Source of the DNA: Chersky-840 sp963810195
GTDB taxonomy: Bacteria; Actinomycetota; Acidimicrobiia; Acidimicrobiales; UBA8190
Direction of reading: 5' to 3'
Length of the DNA stretch: 64,000 nt
NCBI GenBank assembly: GCA_963810195.1
Contig: CAWEMO010000004.1
Span: 275,177 to 339,176 of the forward strand
Below are positions 16,987 through 26,063 of this stretch, piece by piece. The notes below the pieces were generated by a model that had not been told where the DNA came from, searched no databases, and saw only the letters and a program-made list of their open reading frames with translations. The position numbers and the translations under genes were made by a program. The first letter of the stretch is position 1. Every line of letters starts with the position of its first letter.

Positions 16987-19224
16987 TCAGTGTCGCGTAG
17001 GGCGCGGAGTCCGAGCTCTGGCCCTGAGGGTGCTCGGTCCGGTCGTAGTCGGACTTGGGGGCGGGGTCAGGGTCGGGGATGCGTCGTTGAGCACCAGGCC
17101 CAGCTCGTCGACGACGGCGGGAGCCAGGTACGAGGCATATGTGGCCGTGATGTGGTTGTCGTCACGGTAGACGAGGAGGTTGTCGACCATGACGGCGCAC
17201 GCAGTCGTGGTGCAGAACCACGGGTCGGGGTCGAGGTAGCTCCCCCCTGCGGCGGCGACCACACGTTCCTCGGCCAGCTTTCCGGGCACGTTCAGGCCTT
17301 GGGACAGCGGCACCGTGCAGGCCGTGGCCGAGGTCAAGTGGACCGAGAGACAGCCCGGGCCGTTGAAGGGCGGCTTCGGGATCGGGCCGATGACGAGCAC
17401 CTTCGAGCCGAGTTGTCGGATGTCGGAGACCATGGTGGACAGCCCCTGGAGCCACTGGGGACTGTAGGGCGTGAATCCGTAGATGTCTGTGTAGTGCCGG
17501 GCCACGCCCAAGATGACCAGGGCGGGATGAACCTGCGCGATCCGGGCGAGCACGTTCTGGCGCCACGCGTCGCACTCTGAGTAGTTCCGGCCGAGGACCG
17601 GGCTGAAGATCGGGAGGACGAGGGGCGGGCACGTGGCCTTGGTCCAGGTGTAGAGGCTGAGACCGAACTTGTTGGCCGCACTGTCCACTGCGGGGAACCA
17701 CATTGCTGCGTGGGAGTCGCCGAACAGGACCATGGACGTCTGTGACGAGGTGTCGCCGAAATCGCATGTCTCGACATCCGTCGGAAGGTACGAGTCGAGG
17801 CAACCGTCGACGAACACGGGAGGCTCGTCGCCGTTGGCGTCGGGCAGGGTGGGGGTCAGGTTGGCCGGGACGTCGTTCGTCGGCAACGACTGGGCGACTG
17901 CTCGTTGCACCTGCGCGGTCGCACCCGCCAGCGCGACCTCGTAGGGATCGAGGTCGGACGCGGATGTCGACGACGCCAACGGCTGACGCCTCGCCACGGG
18001 AGCGGAGGACAGCTTCGCCTCGCGGGCGACGCCGTGACCCTTGAGCGACGGCAAAGCCACGATCGACACCAGGCACAGCGCCACCGCCCCTGCCGTCAGG
18101 ACACCACCGAGGCGGAGCACGCGGCGAGGTTCCGTGCGCAGCCAGGTCGATCGCCGCACGGGGTTTTCCACGAGCACGAACGACACGACCGCCAGCACGA
18201 GGCTGCCGACGGCGAGGGCCAGATTGGCGCCGAGCGACAGGGAATGGCCGACCAGGGCCGGCGCCAGGATGAGCACGGGCCAGTGCCACAGATACCACGA
18301 GTACGACACCCGACCGATGACCTGTGCGCCGATCCGGCCCAAGACCAGTATGGGTCCGTTGTGAGGAACCGCACACCCCGACGCGATGACCGCAGCCGTC
18401 CCCAGGACCGGAGCCAATGCGGCTACGCCGGGGTACGGCACCGAGCCTGACACAATCACAGCCGAGCCGACCACCGTGGCCAAGCCCACCCATCCGAGCA
18501 CGGCGGCGGGGCGTTCGCGCAGTTTGCTGAGCCGGGGCGCGGCGAAGGCGACGACTGCGCCCGCGGCCAATTCCCAAGCGCGAGTGGGTAGGGAGAAGAA
18601 GGCCCAGGGCTGCGACAGTTGTGTCAACCACACCCCGAGCGCAAAGGAAGCCGCGGCGAGGGCGCCCAGCACCGTCATCGCTCCGACGCGCGAGGGCGAC
18701 GGTCGGCGCCGCCGGTGAAGCCACACCATGGATCCGCCCAGCAAGAGGGCGGGCCAGATCAGGTAGAACTGCTCCTCGAGACTCAGCGACCAGTACTGCT
18801 GAAACGGCGAAGGGAGAGCGCTAGCCGTGAGGTAGTTGGTCTGCAACGCGGCAAAGCGGTAGTTGGAGACGTACAAGGCGCTCGAGATGCCGTCCTTCAA
18901 CACGGCATGGGTCTGCAACGGTGGCAGCAGGTAGTACGAGGCGAGCGCCGTGGACACCAGGACCACGAACGACATGGGCAGCAGGCGCCGGATGCGACGA
19001 CCGTAGAATGACGAGAGGGACAGCCGTCCGTCTGCCTCCAGCTGGCGCCAGAGCAGTCCGGTGATCAAGAACCCGGAGATGACATAGAAGTCGTCCACCC
19101 CCGTGAAGCCCCCGCGCAACAGGCCGATGTGGGCGTGGTAGAGCACAACGGCCAAGATGGCGACGGCCCGCATGCCCTCGATGTCGCGGCGGAACCGACT
19201 GGTCGGCCGACTGCCACGTCGCAC
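16987..19224 (-). CDS. acyltransferase-3 (OafA-like) with C-terminal SGNH domain
   Basis: The 745-residue protein has an N-terminal acyltransferase-3 membrane domain (about ten segments, residues 15-385) and an extracytoplasmic SGNH domain (about 480-720). The R-X10-H motif is visible in RAVAILAVVLYHA near residue 20-32, and GGFTGVDDFYVISGFLIT is the family signature, although GVDDFYV replaces the usual GVDVFFV. The SGNH block I is LFGDSHAAM and the Asp/His pair is DDNHIT. Such proteins O-acetylate surface polysaccharide or peptidoglycan by passing an acyl group across the membrane. A Pro/Thr-rich tail follows. The start at 19224 is convincing because the R-X10-H motif follows soon after. Confidence 0.9.
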   Translation of the reverse strand: MRRGSRPTSRFRRDIEGMRAVAILAVVLYHAHIGLLRGGFTGVDDFYVISGFLITGLLWRQLEADGRLSLSSFYGRRIRRLLPMSFVVLVSTALASYYLLPPLQTHAVLKDGISSALYVSNYRFAALQTNYLTASALPSPFQQYWSLSLEEQFYLIWPALLLGGSMVWLHRRRRPSPSRVGAMTVLGALAAASFALGVWLTQLSQPWAFFSLPTRAWELAAGAVVAFAAPRLSKLRERPAAVLGWVGLATVVGSAVIVSGSVPYPGVAALAPVLGTAAVIASGCAVPHNGPILVLGRIGAQVIGRVSYSWYLWHWPVLILAPALVGHSLSLGANLALAVGSLVLAVVSFVLVENPVRRSTWLRTEPRRVLRLGGVLTAGAVALCLVSIVALPSLKGHGVAREAKLSSAPVARRQPLASSTSASDLDPYEVALAGATAQVQRAVAQSLPTNDVPANLTPTLPDANGDEPPVFVDGCLDSYLPTDVETCDFGDTSSQTSMVLFGDSHAAMWFPAVDSAANKFGLSLYTWTKATCPPLVLPIFSPVLGRNYSECDAWRQNVLARIAQVHPALVILGVARHYTDIYGFTPYSPQWLQGLSTMVSDIRQLGSKVLVIGPIPKPPFNGPGCLSVHLTSATACTVPLSQGLNVPGKLAEERVVAAAGGSYLDPDPWFCTTTACAVMVDNLLVYRDDNHITATYASYLAPAVVDELGLVLNDASPTLTPPPSPTTTGPSTLRARARTPRPTRH

Positions 19225-19448
19225 CGGGCAAACCTACGTCCTCGCCGGCCCGGCGGGGAGTGAACGGCTCCGACCTGGTCCCGACGTGCGAATCTCCCTC
19301 CCGGATCGTGGCCCCTCTCCCTCGGTTGAGCGTGTGGGAGATCTGACTTTGGGTAGGACCAAGGGCGTCGATCCCGTCACCAGGGCGAACCCCGACCCGT
19401 CGCCTACTCGTGGTTCGGGGGGACCGAAAGGATCCTGAAGGAGGAGAG

Positions 19449-19649
19449 GTGCAACGGCGCACGGAGAAGAGCGAAGTCATCGGCGGGGAGACCCTCAAGA
19501 CGCCGAGACGGCGGCCCCGGGTGTTCGCCTCGGGGCGGATGTGCGCGGAACCGGAATGCGGCACTCGTCTCTCGGTCTACAACCAGGAACGATTCTGCTC
19601 ACTGCATACCCCGGGCCTGTGGAGTGCGAGGATCAAGAAGGCTTCTTGA
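19449..19649 (+). CDS. small Cys-rich, putatively zinc-binding protein
   Basis: A strong AAGGAGGAG Shine-Dalgarno just upstream favours GTG 19449 (66 residues) over an earlier start at 19410. After a basic N-terminal half (TLKTPRRRPRVF) comes C-AEPE-C-GTRLSVYNQERF-C-SLH, a compact CX4C-X12-CX2H pattern that could bind one zinc. I recall similar short proteins with an LSxYN core in actinobacteria, without known function. A nucleic-acid role is possible given the basic arm. Confidence 0.6.
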   Translation: MQRRTEKSEVIGGETLKTPRRRPRVFASGRMCAEPECGTRLSVYNQERFCSLHTPGLWSARIKKAS

Positions 19650-19725
19650 CATCCGCGATCCCAGGCCGCCCCGTGGCGATTTCTCAGTCAGTGGGCATCC
19701 CGGAGCACCGCCGCGGCCCCAATGG

Positions 19726-19765
19726 GCGGCAATGTCATGGGTGTAGCGGCAATGTCATGGGTGTA
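19726..19765. repeat. 20-bp perfect tandem duplication
   Basis: GCGGCAATGTCATGGGTGTA occurs twice back to back (19726-19745 and 19746-19765) in the non-coding stretch 19650-19993 between the small Cys-rich gene and the UbiA-family gene. Otherwise this stretch shows no gene. It could be a slippage product, an operator pair or the scar of an insertion sequence end. Confidence 0.85.
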
Positions 19766-19993
19766 ACTGCAGGTCGCCGGGCAGACCTACGACCTCTGAC
19801 CCACACCTCTGCAGGACGCCATTTCACGGCAGTGCGACCACGATGGTCACCGGTTGATCGTTACGAAACCATGAAAAACGCCACCTTCATGAGGGCTTCA
19901 GGTTGATCGATTAAGACTCGTGACGATGAAGATTCCTTGTGTGGAGGTCGTGACTGTGCTGCAACTCCCTGGTTGAGCGGTCTGTCTCACACC

Positions 19994-20938
19994 GTGGTAC
20001 GCGTCTTCACAGAACCGCCTATCGTCCAGGGTCTCCCGGATCTCGGCCTGAACCGAGTCCCGCCGTGGCGAGGGCTCGTCAATATCGCTCGACCGCGCCA
20101 CTGGGTGAAGAACCTCCTCGTCCTCGCCGCCCCCGGCGCGGCAGGTGTCATGTCCCATGGCAGCGTTGCGGCCCAAGCCGCCGGTGCCTTCGGAGTCTTC
20201 TGTCTCGCCGCCTCTGGTACCTACTTTGTGAACGACACGCTCGATGTCGAGGCCGATCGACAACATCCCGTCAAGTGCCAGCGACCCATGGCCTCAGGCG
20301 TCGTGTCGGCCCGTATCGGGGCTGTCGTAGGTGGGTGTCTCATGGCCTCTGCGATCGGACTGGCATGGTGGCTGGCCGGCAGCCATCTCGCCCTCGTCAT
20401 TGCCATCTATGTGGCCGTAACCACCGCGTATTCGGTGCGTCTCAAGCACGAGCCCGTGGTTGAGCTGGCCTGTGTATCGACGGGATTCGTGCTTCGCGCC
20501 ATCGCGGGAGGGGTGGCCACAGGGGTCCCTCTGTCGAATTGGTTCGTCATCGTGTCATCGTTCGGCTCCCTCCTCATCGTCGCAGGCAAGCGCAGCGCCG
20601 AGCATCTGGATCTCGGCGAGCAAAGGGGGGTGCACCGGCCCATCTTGAACGCATACCCGGAGGCGTTTCTGCGTTCCGTGCGCCTGCTGGCGGCAGCCGT
20701 CACCGTGAGTGCGTACTGTCTCTGGGCGTTCGAACGCTCAGCCCAGGGAGGCCATGGCCATCACCCGATCTGGTTCGAGTTGTCGATCGTCCCCTTCGTG
20801 ATCGCGATCTTGCATGTGGAACTGCGGTTCGCCCGGGGTCTCGGCGGGGCGCCCGAGGAAATGGCCCTGCGGGATCACACCTTGCAGCTGCTCGGCTTGA
20901 TCTGGATCGCGATCGTCGCCGCCGGCATCTACGCGTGA
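19994..20938 (+). CDS. decaprenyl-phosphate phosphoribosyltransferase (UbiA family)
   Basis: GTG 19994 gives 314 residues, close to the family length of about 300; TTG 19937 upstream and other starts cannot be excluded, as none has a clear ribosome-binding site. About nine membrane segments are visible. The prenyl-diphosphate/Mg site NDTLDVEADRQHP near residue 78 and the second conserved loop KRSAEHLDLGE near 205 closely match Mycobacterium Rv3806c (UbiA/DprP). That enzyme transfers 5-phosphoribose from PRPP to decaprenyl phosphate, the first committed step to decaprenyl-phosphoryl-arabinose. The GTGA overlap with the dprE1-like gene downstream confirms the pathway. Confidence 0.88.
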   Translation: MVRVFTEPPIVQGLPDLGLNRVPPWRGLVNIARPRHWVKNLLVLAAPGAAGVMSHGSVAAQAAGAFGVFCLAASGTYFVNDTLDVEADRQHPVKCQRPMASGVVSARIGAVVGGCLMASAIGLAWWLAGSHLALVIAIYVAVTTAYSVRLKHEPVVELACVSTGFVLRAIAGGVATGVPLSNWFVIVSSFGSLLIVAGKRSAEHLDLGEQRGVHRPILNAYPEAFLRSVRLLAAAVTVSAYCLWAFERSAQGGHGHHPIWFELSIVPFVIAILHVELRFARGLGGAPEEMALRDHTLQLLGLIWIAIVAAGIYA

Positions 20939-22398
20939 GCAGTGCCGCGCCGGTGTCTCAGGGCGTCACCGTCACCCGTCGCACCCTGACCGGCTGGGGT
21001 CGCACCGCCCCGAGCGCCTGCGAGGTGGTGGAGGCACGTTCCGGCCACGACGTCGACCTGGTCCTGTCGGCTGCCGCCCAGAGCGGACAGGGTGTCGTTG
21101 CTCGTGGCCTGGCGCGTTCTTACGGCGATGCCGCCCAATGCGCCGGGGGCATCGTCATCGATATGACACGGCTCGACTCCCTGCTCGACGTCGACCTCAG
21201 CTCCGGTTTGGTGCGGGTGGGCGCAGGGATGAGTCTCGACGCCCTGATGCGTGTCTGTGTGCCCCAAGGTTTGTTCGTCCCGGTCACGCCTGGGACCCGG
21301 TACGTGACGGTCGGGGGCGCGATCGCGGCTGACATCCACGGCAAGAACCACCACTGCGACGGCTCGTTCTGCTCACACATCACGAGTCTGTCTCTCGCCA
21401 CGCCCTCCGGGCGCGTCGAGGTCTCGCCCGAGCGCGATCCCGAGTTGTTCTGGGCCACGGCGGGCGGAATGGGCATGACCGGGATCGTGGTCGAGGCCAC
21501 GCTGCAGATGCTGCCCGTTCAGACGGCCGTGATGGTCGTGGACACCGAACGGGCTAGGAACCTCGACGACTGCATCGACCGTATGGTCCGACGTGACGTC
21601 GAATACCGGTATTCGGTGGCCTGGATCGACTGCCTGGCGCGCGGAGCCAAGCTTGGCCGCGCCGTTCTCACCTGGGCAGACCACGCTGGACTCGAAGACC
21701 TCCCGGCGGCGCGCCGCCATAAAGCGTTGTGCTTCGCTCCCCACATACGCGCCCAGGTTCCGGTGACTCCGCCGTCGGGCCTGCTCAACCCATTGACGGT
21801 GGCGGCATTCAACGAGGCGTGGTTCCGGAAGGCCTCTCGGACGCGGACCGGGGAGCTCCAGGCGATGACCAGCTTCTTCCACCCTCTCGACGGGGTCGGG
21901 GCCTGGAATCGCCTCTACGGGCCGCGGGGAATGGTCCAGTACCAGTTCGTTGTCCCTTTCGGAGCCGAAGACGCGCTGCGAGAGGTGCTCGGCCGGTTGA
22001 GCGAGGGGCGGGTGGCGTCGTTCCTCGCCGTCCTCAAGAGGTTCGGGCGCGGGAACCCCGGCCCTCTTTCGTTCCCGGTCCAAGGGTGGACGCTCGCGCT
22101 CGACATGCCCGTGGGACCACCGGGGCTCGGACCGCTGCTCGACGCCCTCGACGAGATCGTCGCCGACGCCGGAGGCCGCGTCTACCTAGCCAAGGACTCG
22201 CGCCTACGTCCCGAAGTACTCGACACCATGTACCCCCGCCTACCCGAGTGGCGTGCCACTCGTGACCGGATCGATCCAGGCTCCACTCTGGTTTCGGACC
22301 TCTCCCGGCGTCTCGGGTTGACCCCCTGCGTCGTCACCCCCCATCCCCCCGCTGTTGGCCAATCGCTGGTCCGACCCGAAAAGGATCCGATCGGGTGA
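20935..22398 (+). CDS. dprE1: decaprenylphosphoryl-beta-D-ribose 2'-oxidase
   Basis: The start is GTG 20935, overlapping the UbiA stop by four bases; the open frame extends upstream but out of homology. The 487-residue product aligns along its length with mycobacterial DprE1: LTGWGRTAPS, RGLARSYGDAAQ and GGAIAADIHGKNHH (FAD-binding, with the His-Gly-Lys loop), YHPLD-like FFHPLDGVGAWNRLYGP, and LAKDSR with the catalytic Lys. It oxidises the 2'-hydroxyl of decaprenylphosphoryl-ribose with FAD. The residue matching Mycobacterium Cys387, target of benzothiazinones, is Ala388 (GWTLALD versus GWNICVD). The dprE2-like gene follows after 25 bp. Confidence 0.93.
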   Translation: MSSAAPVSQGVTVTRRTLTGWGRTAPSACEVVEARSGHDVDLVLSAAAQSGQGVVARGLARSYGDAAQCAGGIVIDMTRLDSLLDVDLSSGLVRVGAGMSLDALMRVCVPQGLFVPVTPGTRYVTVGGAIAADIHGKNHHCDGSFCSHITSLSLATPSGRVEVSPERDPELFWATAGGMGMTGIVVEATLQMLPVQTAVMVVDTERARNLDDCIDRMVRRDVEYRYSVAWIDCLARGAKLGRAVLTWADHAGLEDLPAARRHKALCFAPHIRAQVPVTPPSGLLNPLTVAAFNEAWFRKASRTRTGELQAMTSFFHPLDGVGAWNRLYGPRGMVQYQFVVPFGAEDALREVLGRLSEGRVASFLAVLKRFGRGNPGPLSFPVQGWTLALDMPVGPPGLGPLLDALDEIVADAGGRVYLAKDSRLRPEVLDTMYPRLPEWRATRDRIDPGSTLVSDLSRRLGLTPCVVTPHPPAVGQSLVRPEKDPIG

Positions 22399-22423
22399 GC
22401 GGGGACAGATCGTACGGATCGAG

Positions 22424-23185
22424 ATGAACGACGCGTTGGGGATGCCTCAGACAGCGGTGGTGGTCGGTGGGACCTCCGAGATTGCACGGGCCGCGCTCCG
22501 CTCGTTGGTCACGCGCCGTTTGCGCCGCGTCGTTCTCATCGGTCGCGACCAGGTTGGCCTCGCCGCAGTTGCCAGAGAGCTCCGGGCGCTGGGTGCGGCC
22601 GAAGTCGACACATTGGCTCTCGACGTCACCGATTTCGCCAGGGCCGGCGCAGCCGTTCGGGACGCGTCGACCCGGCTGGGCCAGGTGGACATGGTCCTGA
22701 TGGCCACTGGTGTTCTCGGGGAACAGGCCAACGATGAGGTGGATCCCGGGGCCGTGGCCCGAATACTCTCCACGAACTTCACGGGGCCGGCTGCCGTGCT
22801 GGCTGCATTCGCATCGGTGCTGCGGGAGCAGGGTCACGGTCGGATCGTCGTCCTTTCGTCGGTCGCCGGAGTGCGTGTGCGTCGGGCGAACTATGTCTAC
22901 GGGGCCTCCAAAGCCGGGCTCGACGCTTTTGCTCAGGGCATGGCCGAGGCCTTGCGCGGATCGGGGGCCTCGCTCATGATCGTCCGTCCGGGTTGGGTTG
23001 CCACTCGCATGACCGAAGGCCGAGACCCCGCGCCCTTTGCCACGACAGCCGACGCTGTAGCGGCAGACGTCGTCCGGGGCATGGAGCGTTCGTCAGCCAT
23101 TGTGTGGTCCCCGGGGTCACTGCGAATCGTCTTCGCCGTGCTCAGCGTCCTGCCCCAGGCGTTGTGGCGGCGGCTCCCTGGTTGA
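22424..23185 (+). CDS. dprE2: decaprenylphosphoryl-2-keto-ribose reductase
   Basis: The 253-residue SDR has the length of mycobacterial DprE2 (254). The start at ATG 22424 (MNDALGMPQTAVVVGGTSEIA) lines up with the Mycobacterium protein start; the frame is open from 22355 but that part overlaps dprE1. It shows the cofactor motif GGTSEIA, active Ser in VVLSSVAG and YGASK following VRRANYV, a DprE2 hallmark, and ends in WRRLPG like the homologue. It reduces the keto intermediate to decaprenylphosphoryl-arabinose, donor for cell-wall arabinan. The three-gene order UbiA-DprE1-DprE2 is compact. Confidence 0.92.
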   Translation: MNDALGMPQTAVVVGGTSEIARAALRSLVTRRLRRVVLIGRDQVGLAAVARELRALGAAEVDTLALDVTDFARAGAAVRDASTRLGQVDMVLMATGVLGEQANDEVDPGAVARILSTNFTGPAAVLAAFASVLREQGHGRIVVLSSVAGVRVRRANYVYGASKAGLDAFAQGMAEALRGSGASLMIVRPGWVATRMTEGRDPAPFATTADAVAADVVRGMERSSAIVWSPGSLRIVFAVLSVLPQALWRRLPG

Positions 23186-23239
23186 CCCTGTGGATTCAGA
23201 CGGAGCCGGCTTTCCCGGTCTCAGGGAGTCCGATCGTCG

Positions 23240-23464
23240 TCAGAGTGAAGGGACCCGTTCGATGAACAACGCGCGTCGCGGACATTCGCGCACGGCACGC
23301 TGAGCAATTTCGAAGATGTACGGAGGGATGAGAGCCTCCACCAGGATCGGATAACCCCATTCGTCACGAGAGATGAGCTCGGGAACGAGTTCCGCGCAAT
23401 AGCCGAAAGCGTCACAGGCGACGGGGTTTACTCTCAGCCGGTAGTTGGACGCGGCGATGGACAT
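23240..23464 (-). CDS. 3-Cys ferredoxin (3Fe-4S type)
   Basis: ATG 23464 gives 74 residues; an open frame extends upstream but without homology. The sequence YRLRVNPVACDAFGYCAEL has the C-X5-C pair and AVRECPRRAL the third Cys followed by Pro, the pattern of single-cluster 3Fe-4S (or 4Fe-4S with an outside ligand) ferredoxins that often serve P450s or flavoproteins. It sits 20 bp behind a NuoF-like flavoprotein gene on the same strand, so it may accept or deliver its electrons. Confidence 0.75.
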   Translation of the reverse strand: MSIAASNYRLRVNPVACDAFGYCAELVPELISRDEWGYPILVEALIPPYIFEIAQRAVRECPRRALFIERVPSL

Positions 23465-23484
23465 GGCTTGACTCGTGCCTGGCG

Positions 23485-24834
23485 TCAGCGCCACCGGCCT
23501 ACAGCAATCGCTGCCGACGGTGTAACGGGCAGGATCGGTCGCCGGTTCCATCCAGTACACGGGCGCTGTCGAGCGTGATCCGCAAAGTCGCGGGCGAACA
23601 CCGACAGAGAGCTGCGCACGAGGCGGACGACACCATCGGGGTGGCGGCACGCACCTCGACCGTCCACGCTGTCGAGGCGACGCTTCAAACGGTTCAGTGC
23701 CTGCCTGTCGTTCTCACCGCGTGCCAGGAGGACAAGGTCCTTTGCAATAGCGTCGAGCCCGAAGACACATGGGCCGCACTGGCCAGCGCTCTCGTTCGCC
23801 ATGTAGACGGCCACACGCGCCGTCTCGGCGACACCGCATGACGAGGTCGGGATGGCAGCGAGGACCCCGGCGCCGACGGCACTTCCGACCGTGCCCAGGG
23901 GGCCAGGGGCGAAGGGGGTTCCGAGCAGCCCGGAGCGAAGCCAGGTCCCGCCATATCCGCCGACGAGCACGGCACCTACTGGTGCGGTGATCCCCGCTCT
24001 GTCGAGAATGTCGACTACTGGAGTGCCCAGCTCCACTTCGCACACGCCCGGGTTCGACAGGGGACCCGACACCGTGACCAGGCACGTTCCAGGAGCCTCG
24101 GGCGTCCCCACGCGGCGGAACCACCCCGGGCCGTGCCTGGCGATGAGCGCGACGTGGGCCAGGGTCTCGGCGCTGTGGACCAGGACGGGCCGCCGTTTGA
24201 TCGTGAGCGGCGTGCCTTTGCCGGCACGGAATTGGGGATGCGCGGGCCCTCCCGCCAGCCATGCGACGAGGGCCGACTCCTCCCCGGCGACGTAGCGGCC
24301 CGGGGGCCTCTCCACATGTGCAGTCAGCCGACTGAGTCCGACTGTGTCGCGCTCTGTCAGCGCGCTCCGAACGCATGCGGCACTGTCGTCGCGGTCATCA
24401 GCCACGCACACGGTGATCTGGCGAGCTCCGATGGCCGCGGCCACGAGCTCAGCACCGTCGAGCACAAGGTGCGGCACTCCCGACAGCAGGGCGCGGTCCT
24501 TCTGGCTGGCCGGTTCCCCCTCCATGGCGTTCACGGCCAGGATCGGATGCCGGTGGCCGGTCCGCACGGATTGCAGCTTGCGTGCGGTGGGAAATCCGGC
24601 CCCACCGCGTCCGGTCAACCCTGCGGCCCGTAGGTCCTCCACGAGACCGGCCGACCAGGCCTCGTCAATCCGGCGCGGCAGCGGAACCGCGCCGTGAGTG
24701 GCCAGATGCGCATCGATGTCGGATCGTCCGGTTTCGTGCCAGCCGGCCAGAACCCGTGATGCGGGAGGGCGGTTGCTCGAATGCACCCACGGCTCAGTTG
24801 CTGTCACTGAATCCCCTATTGCCTCCGGCGGCAC
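23485..24834 (-). CDS. NuoF-like NADH:acceptor oxidoreductase subunit
   Basis: The 449-residue soluble protein follows the NuoF/51-kDa plan. The FMN/NADH glycine loop is GLTGRGGAGFPTARK near residue 75; GRYVAGEESALVAWLAGG near 180 is the second conserved block; GAVLVGGYGGTW is the SLBB-like region near 290. The iron-sulfur end reads ESAGQCGPCVFGL near 350, then GACRHPDG. The first of the four usual cluster ligands (ESCG in NuoF) is Ala here, leaving three Cys. It would move electrons from NADH via FMN to the neighbouring ferredoxin or membrane haem protein. The gene overlaps the end of the ferric-reductase-like gene by 41 bp unless a later start is used. Confidence 0.82.
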   Translation of the reverse strand: MPPEAIGDSVTATEPWVHSSNRPPASRVLAGWHETGRSDIDAHLATHGAVPLPRRIDEAWSAGLVEDLRAAGLTGRGGAGFPTARKLQSVRTGHRHPILAVNAMEGEPASQKDRALLSGVPHLVLDGAELVAAAIGARQITVCVADDRDDSAACVRSALTERDTVGLSRLTAHVERPPGRYVAGEESALVAWLAGGPAHPQFRAGKGTPLTIKRRPVLVHSAETLAHVALIARHGPGWFRRVGTPEAPGTCLVTVSGPLSNPGVCEVELGTPVVDILDRAGITAPVGAVLVGGYGGTWLRSGLLGTPFAPGPLGTVGSAVGAGVLAAIPTSSCGVAETARVAVYMANESAGQCGPCVFGLDAIAKDLVLLARGENDRQALNRLKRRLDSVDGRGACRHPDGVVRLVRSSLSVFARDFADHARQRPCTGWNRRPILPVTPSAAIAVGRWR

Positions 24835-25933
24835 CGATCGAGGTCAGCTCACCGGACACCTGCGAGCCTGATTCGGCGACGTACACCCGGAGGTCCAATC
24901 GGCCTCCCGCCTCGTCGGCAACGGAAAGCAGCATGCGGGATCCGTCGAGCCCGACGATCTTGCCCTGGTACTGGGTCGGAGCGGTGGGCGGTCCGAAGGT
25001 CACCCGGCTCCGCCGCATGGCCACCCCACCTGACCCATCCGGCACCCCGACGATCACGATGTTCACGACGGCGTCAAGGGAGCCCGAGGTCTCGGCCTTG
25101 ATCTCGAGCTGCGACGAAGTGTCCGACAGGCTGTGTTGGGTGATCGTTCCTTGCAGCGTGGCGTGATACGGGGGGGGTGGCAGACTCGTTGTGGGAGACG
25201 CCGACGTCCCTCCCGGGGCTGGGACCGCAGAGCCCGAGGCGGGCTGAGCTCCATCGGACTTCGTCGAGCCGACGAGCAGCGACGCCGGGGTTCCGGCGCG
25301 AGCGGCCCATCCGGGGCGCAGAGGGCCCGTGACGGTCCATGCTGTCAGCGCGATGGCCGCCATGACGCTCGTGGCTCCTGCTGTCACCCGGATGCCGGCG
25401 TGGACAGGCCAACCGGCAACGAGACGCCACCCGAGGGTGCCGAGCACGGCGGCCACGCACCCGCCCACGAGCAAGATGACCCATCCGAGGTGGGGGTCGG
25501 TCCCCGTTCCCAGTCCATGGACCACAGCCAGAGGCCAGCTGGCATACGCGAGCCAATGCAACGCCCGCCACGTGCGGGCGCTGATCCTCTGGCGTATCAG
25601 GCTCGAGATGGAGACGGCCAGGAGGAGGTCGACCGAGATGGTGCCCAGGCCGAGCCACACCCTCCGGTAGGAGGACGTGAACGGAACCACGACCGCCAGC
25701 CACCCGATCGGCGCGAAGGTGTCGGAAACGGTGGTGACCACATGGAGGCCGACGAACACCACGGCGAGGAGCGACACGCGACGGTGCAGATCCTGGAACG
25801 TGAAGCGGGGCCAGTTCCTCGTTGCGAAGCGCACCGAGGTGAGCACGCCGAGCACCATGCTCATCGTCAGCAAGACGAGCGCCACGAGTCCGGTGGCGCG
25901 CGTCGTGTACCAGAGCCACTGGGACGATGTCAC
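24794..25933 (-). CDS. ferric-reductase-like transmembrane haem protein
   Basis: The 379-residue protein has about six membrane segments in residues 10-225 and an extracytoplasmic C-terminal domain (about 280-365) after a Pro/Ser linker. His residues in DLHRRVSL, VGLHVV, RALHWL and VVHGLG sit on two helices in pairs about 13 apart, the ferric-reductase/cytochrome b pattern that ligates two haems across the membrane. Unlike NADPH oxidases it has no cytosolic flavin domain, and the NuoF-like protein encoded next could supply that. GTG 25933 is the start. The C-terminal domain (ATLQGTITQHSLSD..., VRVYVAESG-like end) is not recognised. Confidence 0.78.
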   Translation of the reverse strand: MTSSQWLWYTTRATGLVALVLLTMSMVLGVLTSVRFATRNWPRFTFQDLHRRVSLLAVVFVGLHVVTTVSDTFAPIGWLAVVVPFTSSYRRVWLGLGTISVDLLLAVSISSLIRQRISARTWRALHWLAYASWPLAVVHGLGTGTDPHLGWVILLVGGCVAAVLGTLGWRLVAGWPVHAGIRVTAGATSVMAAIALTAWTVTGPLRPGWAARAGTPASLLVGSTKSDGAQPASGSAVPAPGGTSASPTTSLPPPPYHATLQGTITQHSLSDTSSQLEIKAETSGSLDAVVNIVIVGVPDGSGGVAMRRSRVTFGPPTAPTQYQGKIVGLDGSRMLLSVADEAGGRLDLRVYVAESGSQVSGELTSIGAAGGNRGFSDSN

Positions 25934-26063
25934 CGAGTGCCCCGCGGTACCTGAACTACCGACGCCGACCTTCCCGTGCCGGCGTCAGCCGGCCGTTTGG
26001 CGACCTTCGGCACAGCCTCGCCTCCACGGGGGGAATTGATCAGCAGGGATTCGCCTTCCAAGC

